Shown here one piece after another: positions 60,145 through 64,000 of a stretch of DNA of 64,000 nucleotides. The position numbers were made by a program, and so were the translations under genes. The DNA is from JANQOZ01 sp045106555 (GTDB taxonomy: Bacteria; Pseudomonadota; Gammaproteobacteria; Xanthomonadales; SZUA-38). The DNA is taken from positions 1-64,000 of the forward strand of contig JBGCET010000028.1 in assembly GCA_045106555.1 (NCBI GenBank), written 5' to 3'. Positions within the stretch are counted from its first letter, which is position 1, and each line of letters begins with the position of its first letter. Below the pieces are notes generated by a model that ran no database searches, was not told where the DNA came from, and saw only the letters and a program-made list of their open reading frames with translations.

Positions 60145-60813
60145 ATGCCAAACGAAACACTTACACTTTTTATCGGCGCGAAAAACTATTCGAGTTGGTC
60201 AATGCGTCCCTGGCTGTGTCTTCGATGGGCCAATATCGCCGTCAAGGAAGCGCATATCTCGCTTCAACAGGAAGGTTATGGCCAAGGACAAATTCGAGAG
60301 ATCCTCGCCGTTTCGCCCAATGGCAGAGTACCGGCTCTGCACGCCGGCGACACCACGATATGGGACAGCCTGGCGATCGCCGAATGGGCGGCAGAACAAC
60401 AACCCTCCCTATGGCCCGAAGACCCAATGGCACGGGCCCACGCGCGCAGCGCCACGTGCGAAATGCACTCGGGTTTTCCCCATCTGCGTGACGAGCTTCC
60501 AATGAATATTGATCGACGCTGCAAAGCCGGCACACTGAGCGACGGCGCACAGCGGGACGTTCGTCGAGTGCTGAACTTATGGAGCGAGCTCAGGCAGCAG
60601 TATTCAGACCAGGGCCCCTGGCTGTTTGGACAGCGCAGTATTGCGGATGCGTTTTATGCCCCGATCGTCTGTCGCTTTCGCACCTATGGCATTGAAGTAC
60701 CGGAACCGGCTAAACAGTATTACGAGGCGTTGCTTGCAGACTCAGATTTTAAGGACTGGGCAGGCGCTCCCATTGACGAGCGTTTTGAGAATATCGATAG
60801 CCTATATACCTGA
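60145..60813 (+). CDS. Glutathione S-transferase family protein
   Basis: A 222-residue transferase with an N-domain beginning LTLFIGAKNYSSWSMRPWL (active-site serines as in zeta/YfcF-like enzymes), then NGRVPALHAGDTTIWDSLAIAEW (glutathione-contact SxAI region), and a helical C-domain with SIADAFYAPIVCRF. It is different in type from the Cys-class protein at 58423-59058. Start supported by gaggagctgacg. Substrate unknown. Confidence 0.88.
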   Translation: MPNETLTLFIGAKNYSSWSMRPWLCLRWANIAVKEAHISLQQEGYGQGQIREILAVSPNGRVPALHAGDTTIWDSLAIAEWAAEQQPSLWPEDPMARAHARSATCEMHSGFPHLRDELPMNIDRRCKAGTLSDGAQRDVRRVLNLWSELRQQYSDQGPWLFGQRSIADAFYAPIVCRFRTYGIEVPEPAKQYYEALLADSDFKDWAGAPIDERFENIDSLYT

Positions 60814-61246
60814 ATCGACCCATGGTCTGATTGCGCGGAGTCGCGAATATCAGAACCAGAAGCGAACCCCGCTTAACCATGAAACCTCGTTACCTTTGGG
60901 TGATTGGTCACCTTTAAGGGTCACCTCGTAACCCTCTTGCCAGCTCAACAGCGGTGCTGGCAAATGACCATTGACTAAGATCGACCTACCCTACTTGCCG
61001 TCGATAGTGCTCATCGATTGAGAGATATTCAGATTAAACACGGTTCCTGAGAGCGGCGACAGGCCTTTTAGGTCAGTTTCGGTGCCGCTCTTTGCCCAGG
61101 CGGGCAATGTGCTGGAAAGTACGCCAAACCCCAACACCGAGCTCGCGCTCTGAACAAACCCCGAAGAGACAGTGTTTTGGTCCCTAGTGGTGGTCGGCGA
61201 GCCATCTCCCACCCCAATGATCTGCTGACCTAGATTGGATTGCCAT
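60814..61246. other. Intergenic region, possible gene remnant
   Basis: 433 bp between convergent genes. On the minus strand a frame at 60991-61212 (and continuing upstream without a stop for some codons) has protein-like composition, for example GFVQSASSVLGFGVLSSTLPAWAK and SPLSGTVFNLNISQS, but no good start and no family I recognise. It may be the C-terminal tail of a lost gene. Nothing else found. Confidence 0.3.
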
Positions 61247-62104
61247 CTAGGCTTGACTGCCTGTGGATCGCACTAAACTTGCGTTGAGTTTAAAGCGGTC
61301 GCGCAGAAACCGAGCTACCCCATCATCGTCGTGATGGCCAATCACCTCGTCGGCATTGGCCCGAACCTCAGCCAGGGCGTTATCCGGCGCGTATCGCTCA
61401 TCAGCAATTTCGAACAGACTCAGGTCGTTGTCGCTGTCGCCGAAGCAGATCACACGGGTTATGCCCAACGCTTCCCTTAAGACCTGAATCGCAGCACCTT
61501 TGCTGGCGTCGCTGCGGTGTATGTCGATCCAAAATAGTCCTTGGCCTTCAAACGCCGGGCCAGAAAATGCGAGGAGCTTAGGCTGGCGCTCGACAACCTG
61601 CTTGATGGGTTCAATCGCCGACTGAGCGCCGATTGCACTGATATTGATGATGTCGGCCTCGGCCGGCAGTTCTGACAGCGGCTTAACCGCATACCCCCGC
61701 CCCAGCAGAAAAACCCGCTTCAACTGCTCTTCCGCGTCACTTTGCAGCGGACCGCAATAAACGTTGTGGCTTGCGCGACCCTCAATGGTAAAAACAAAAG
61801 GCGTCACGTTGTGATTCGAGCAGGCCGTCATTGCCTGCTCGATTTCGGCCAGTGTCAACATCTTCTGATGACTGAATTCCTGTACACCGGGGTTCCAGAT
61901 GACCGCGCCATTCTTATACACCTGAGGCAATGCGAAACCCTGCCCCGTTAAAACCTGTTCCGAGGCATGCAGAGTGCGCCCCGTGGCCACCGTATAGGCA
62001 ACGCCGTTTTGAGTTAGAAGGTCTAGGGTGTCTGCCGTGTAGCGAGAGATTGCGGAAGCGGCGTTAAGCAACGTTCCGTCCAAATCAAAAACAATGAGTT
62101 CCAT
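61247..62104 (-). CDS. HAD family phosphatase, Cof type
   Basis: A 285-residue HAD phosphatase. Motif I is FDLDGTLL (D9 and D11 of the catalytic pair), motif II the threonine of ATGRTL, and motif IV GDSDNDLSLF. A C2-type cap domain lies in the middle, as in Cof/YidA sugar-phosphate phosphatases. It removes phosphate from small phosphorylated compounds; the exact one is not evident. It is on the same strand as the symporter, 25 bp downstream, so it may be cotranscribed with it. Confidence 0.92.
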   Translation of the reverse strand: MELIVFDLDGTLLNAASAISRYTADTLDLLTQNGVAYTVATGRTLHASEQVLTGQGFALPQVYKNGAVIWNPGVQEFSHQKMLTLAEIEQAMTACSNHNVTPFVFTIEGRASHNVYCGPLQSDAEEQLKRVFLLGRGYAVKPLSELPAEADIINISAIGAQSAIEPIKQVVERQPKLLAFSGPAFEGQGLFWIDIHRSDASKGAAIQVLREALGITRVICFGDSDNDLSLFEIADERYAPDNALAEVRANADEVIGHHDDDGVARFLRDRFKLNASLVRSTGSQA

Positions 62105-62129
62105 GAACGCAGTATATCTTCCTGTTGCC

Positions 62130-63584
62130 TCATGCAGCCTGCAAATTACGATTTCTGTGCAAAAAAAACAGGGTGATCACGTTAATCGCCAGCCCCCAAG
62201 CGCCGCTCTCGACCCCCAGTGGATTATCACCGCCCAGCCAACCCACCGCATCCCCGACTCTCAACACAAGCACTACCGTCAGCCCAGCCACCACGCCGCC
62301 CAACACCGCGCGGCCGGCCGGCGGGTGACGGCGAACGGCGCAGATAATTGCCGGCGCCGCCTGACACAGGACTTCCAGCTTGACGACAGTCAGTTGCCAG
62401 ATGGTTTGCGGCAGTTTGATGGCCAGTGTCGCCATGGCCGCCATCACTACCCAGGAAAACAGTTTCCCTGCAAAGGTCAGTCGGGACTGTGTCACTGAGG
62501 GTCGCCAACGCCGATAAATGTCCTGGGTGAACAAAGAGGACAAGGCCAGGAGCGCCGAATCAACCGTCGACATGATGGCAGCCAGTGCAGCAGACAGAAA
62601 CAGCACAAAAAGCCAACGCAGAGTAGGTACCGCCTCAATCAGCTCAGCCAGGAGCGCCAACGTAATCCCCTCGCTGCCCGCCCTGTCCAGCCCTGGGATA
62701 ACCGCCGCCCCTGTCAACCCAATAGCCAGAACCAGCGTGATAGTGAGCAACGGCATAATCAGCATCAACTGCAGCGACCGTTTCAGCGTGGAGGCATTTC
62801 TGGCGGCAAAAATTCGTTGCAGTGCCTGGGGATAAACGGCGGCTCCAAAGGCAACCACAATGATGATGCTGGCATAGCCAAACAGCGCTCTAAGCCCCGG
62901 TGGATCCCAAAACTCTGGGCGCACGGACTGAAGTTTGGCCAGCAGCACGCTGGGGCCACCAAAGTGAAGGTTTATTGCCAGAAAGAACACGCCACAGCCC
63001 AGCAGCAGCAACACACCCTGCAGGGCGTCACTCCAGGCCACCGAGCGCATGCCTCCCAGCGACTCATAAACCACCATGATGAATGCAGCGGTCCAAATAG
63101 CCGTAGAAAGACTCACCTGACCATCGGTGACAGCGTAAAGCACCTGCCCCACAGCTTTTAGGTTGGCCAGAATGTAGCTGGCCAGTACCAGGATAAAAAT
63201 GCCGTTGAGAACTGCAGCCAGCAGGTTGTGGTGATATCGATCTCTGATCAGGTCACCCGCCGTCAGATACCGGCGTTGAGTAGCAAGGCGCTGCAGGCGT
63301 GGAGCAAAAAGCCAGTAAATCCCCACAATACCCAGCATGAAGGTGATTGAACTGAAAAAGTAAAACCCCTGTCGATACGCGTTGGCGGGATACCCCACCA
63401 GCGCGTTACCGCTGTATTGGGTGGCATACAGGCTGAAAAAGATGCTGGTCAGTCCCAGTCCGCGGCCGGCCAGGTAGAAATCTTCCAGACTGTCGCTCTG
63501 GCGCGCGCGCCGACCCAACCATCCAATCACCAGCAGGGAAGCCAGATAGCCGAACAGCACCAATTGTCCACCCGCACCGAGCAT
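62130..63584 (-). CDS. Sodium:solute symporter (SSS family)
   Basis: A 484-residue transporter with about 13 helices. LAGRGLGLTSIFFSLYATQYSGNAL (first core helices) and a long MVVYESLGGMRSVAWSDALQG segment are typical of SSS proteins such as PanF and PutP. It imports an organic solute with sodium; the substrate is unknown. Preceded by a small DUF3311-like gene with 3 bp between, an arrangement seen for many SSS carriers. Confidence 0.92.
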   Translation of the reverse strand: MLGAGGQLVLFGYLASLLVIGWLGRRARQSDSLEDFYLAGRGLGLTSIFFSLYATQYSGNALVGYPANAYRQGFYFFSSITFMLGIVGIYWLFAPRLQRLATQRRYLTAGDLIRDRYHHNLLAAVLNGIFILVLASYILANLKAVGQVLYAVTDGQVSLSTAIWTAAFIMVVYESLGGMRSVAWSDALQGVLLLLGCGVFFLAINLHFGGPSVLLAKLQSVRPEFWDPPGLRALFGYASIIIVVAFGAAVYPQALQRIFAARNASTLKRSLQLMLIMPLLTITLVLAIGLTGAAVIPGLDRAGSEGITLALLAELIEAVPTLRWLFVLFLSAALAAIMSTVDSALLALSSLFTQDIYRRWRPSVTQSRLTFAGKLFSWVVMAAMATLAIKLPQTIWQLTVVKLEVLCQAAPAIICAVRRHPPAGRAVLGGVVAGLTVVLVLRVGDAVGWLGGDNPLGVESGAWGLAINVITLFFLHRNRNLQAA

Positions 63585-63587
63585 CGC

Positions 63588-63842
63588 TTATCGAGAGTGC
63601 TGCCGGGTCTCAGAGGATTCTGCCGGCTCACCATCGTCCCAGTGGCGTTCAAGCAACCAGGCCACAATCGACGCATAGACAACTGCAGCAATCAGAGAGA
63701 ACATGGCCCACATTGGGATGCCAGCGATTTGACCATCAAGGCCAGGCCACCAGGGCACAGTAAATAGCAGCAGAAACAGCGCCAGAACAACTTTGGCCCT
63801 GTCTTGAGAGGGCCCACTGCCCGGGGTCGATAGTTGGCTCAT
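63588..63842 (-). CDS. Small DUF3311-like partner of the symporter
   Basis: An 84-residue protein with two transmembrane helices (VVLALFLLLFTVPWW and GIPMWAMFSLIAAVVYASIVAW) in the layout of DUF3311 proteins, which usually precede an SSS symporter gene. The start at 63842 (MSQLSTPG) is chosen as closest to family length; an ATG at 63896 in frame is possible. It probably assists or stabilises the symporter. Confidence 0.78.
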   Translation of the reverse strand: MSQLSTPGSGPSQDRAKVVLALFLLLFTVPWWPGLDGQIAGIPMWAMFSLIAAVVYASIVAWLLERHWDDGEPAESSETRQHSR

Positions 63843-63966
63843 GCCCACGACGGTACGCTGATCCCGGGCACCATTCAATTTTGGCAAATCGTGCATCGTC
63901 AAATTAGATCAAACAGCACGCAACATAGCGCTAGACTGGCGTTCTCGGCACCTTTTGGAACCCGTC

Positions 63967-64000
63967 ATGCGAACAGCAGAAGTAATCATTGTCGGCGCTG
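63967..64000 (+). CDS. Start of a FAD/NAD(P)-binding protein (partial)
   Basis: The window ends 11 codons into a gene encoding MRTAEVIIVGA, the start of a Rossmann-type dinucleotide motif (VIIVGAG expected). It is probably an FAD-dependent oxidoreductase. Its promoter lies in the gap divergent from the symporter operon. Confidence 0.6.
   Translation, partial: MRTAEVIIVGA

Noticed and set aside
1..64000. CRISPR array, tRNA, rRNA, prophage or intact insertion sequence
   Set aside because: Reading both strands showed no regularly spaced repeats with spacers, no recognisable tRNA or rRNA segments, and no transposase or phage structural genes.

Overview
The window reads as a chromosomal segment of a free-living Gram-negative bacterium, most likely a gammaproteobacterium. 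Supporting this are a YbiT-type ABC-F ATPase that aligns almost residue for residue with my memory of the enterobacterial protein, a PqiA/PqiB/PqiC envelope lipid-transport locus, an Hpa/Hpc-type homoprotocatechuate cluster with a MarR (HpaR-like) regulator, a TonB-dependent receptor, outer-membrane porins and many signal peptides and lipoboxes. By eye the G+C is moderate (mid-50s percent), with a few AT-richer genes that look acquired. I saw no rRNA, tRNA, CRISPR array, prophage or intact transposase.

Layout. 1-2.9 kb: a degenerate repeat, a LysR regulator divergent from a SAM methyltransferase, the 5' stub of a second methyltransferase, and a DUF2306 membrane protein. 3.3-8.3 kb: a tight five-gene signalling operon made of a PilJ-type sensor with CheA-like HPt and ATPase modules, a CheY, a CheX, a PilZ protein and an outer-membrane porin. 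8.3-15.6 kb: a rearranged region rich in CTGACCCC-type repeats. It carries an exact 128-bp duplicate of the 3' end of an RNase J-like gene, an FG-GAP protein, RNase J itself, a DUF2797 protein and an AraC/GyrI-type regulator. 15.7-21.4 kb: small membrane and secreted proteins, a class C serine hydrolase, a protein with four 119-residue repeats, and a membrane-bound AraC regulator. 21.6-31.4 kb: a serine hydrolase remnant, an AhpD-like protein, an AraC regulator followed by a TonB receptor / exported nitronate monooxygenase / atypical SDR operon, a lipase and an aldehyde dehydrogenase.

31.5-46.7 kb: a medium-chain oxidoreductase, the pqi operon with pqiA split into two genes, a TPR hybrid histidine kinase, a YdeP-like molybdoenzyme, a lipoprotein, ybiT, and a DUF898/M48 peptidase pair. 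46.9-54.3 kb: a homoprotocatechuate meta-cleavage cluster (hydratase, aldolase, LigA/LigB-type dioxygenase, isomerase, MarR regulator, FAH-type decarboxylase, semialdehyde dehydrogenase) in which a two-part LigAB-like enzyme takes the place of HpaD. Two promoters share the palindrome TAATTAACGYGTTAA. 54.4-56.7 kb: an overlapping gene pair resembling animal hydroxylysine kinase plus the phosphoethanolamine/phosphohydroxylysine phospho-lyase. 56.9-64.0 kb: an exported SDR, two glutathione transferases, a secreted PPC-like protein, a HAD phosphatase, a sodium:solute symporter with a small partner, and the start of a probable FAD oxidoreductase.

The most interesting items are the PilJ/CheA/CheY/CheX/PilZ/porin operon, the repeat-bounded RNase J fragment, the short F-x-[DN]-[GS]-F-E motif shared by three unrelated secreted proteins, the LigAB-for-HpaD substitution, and the kinase/phospho-lyase pair.
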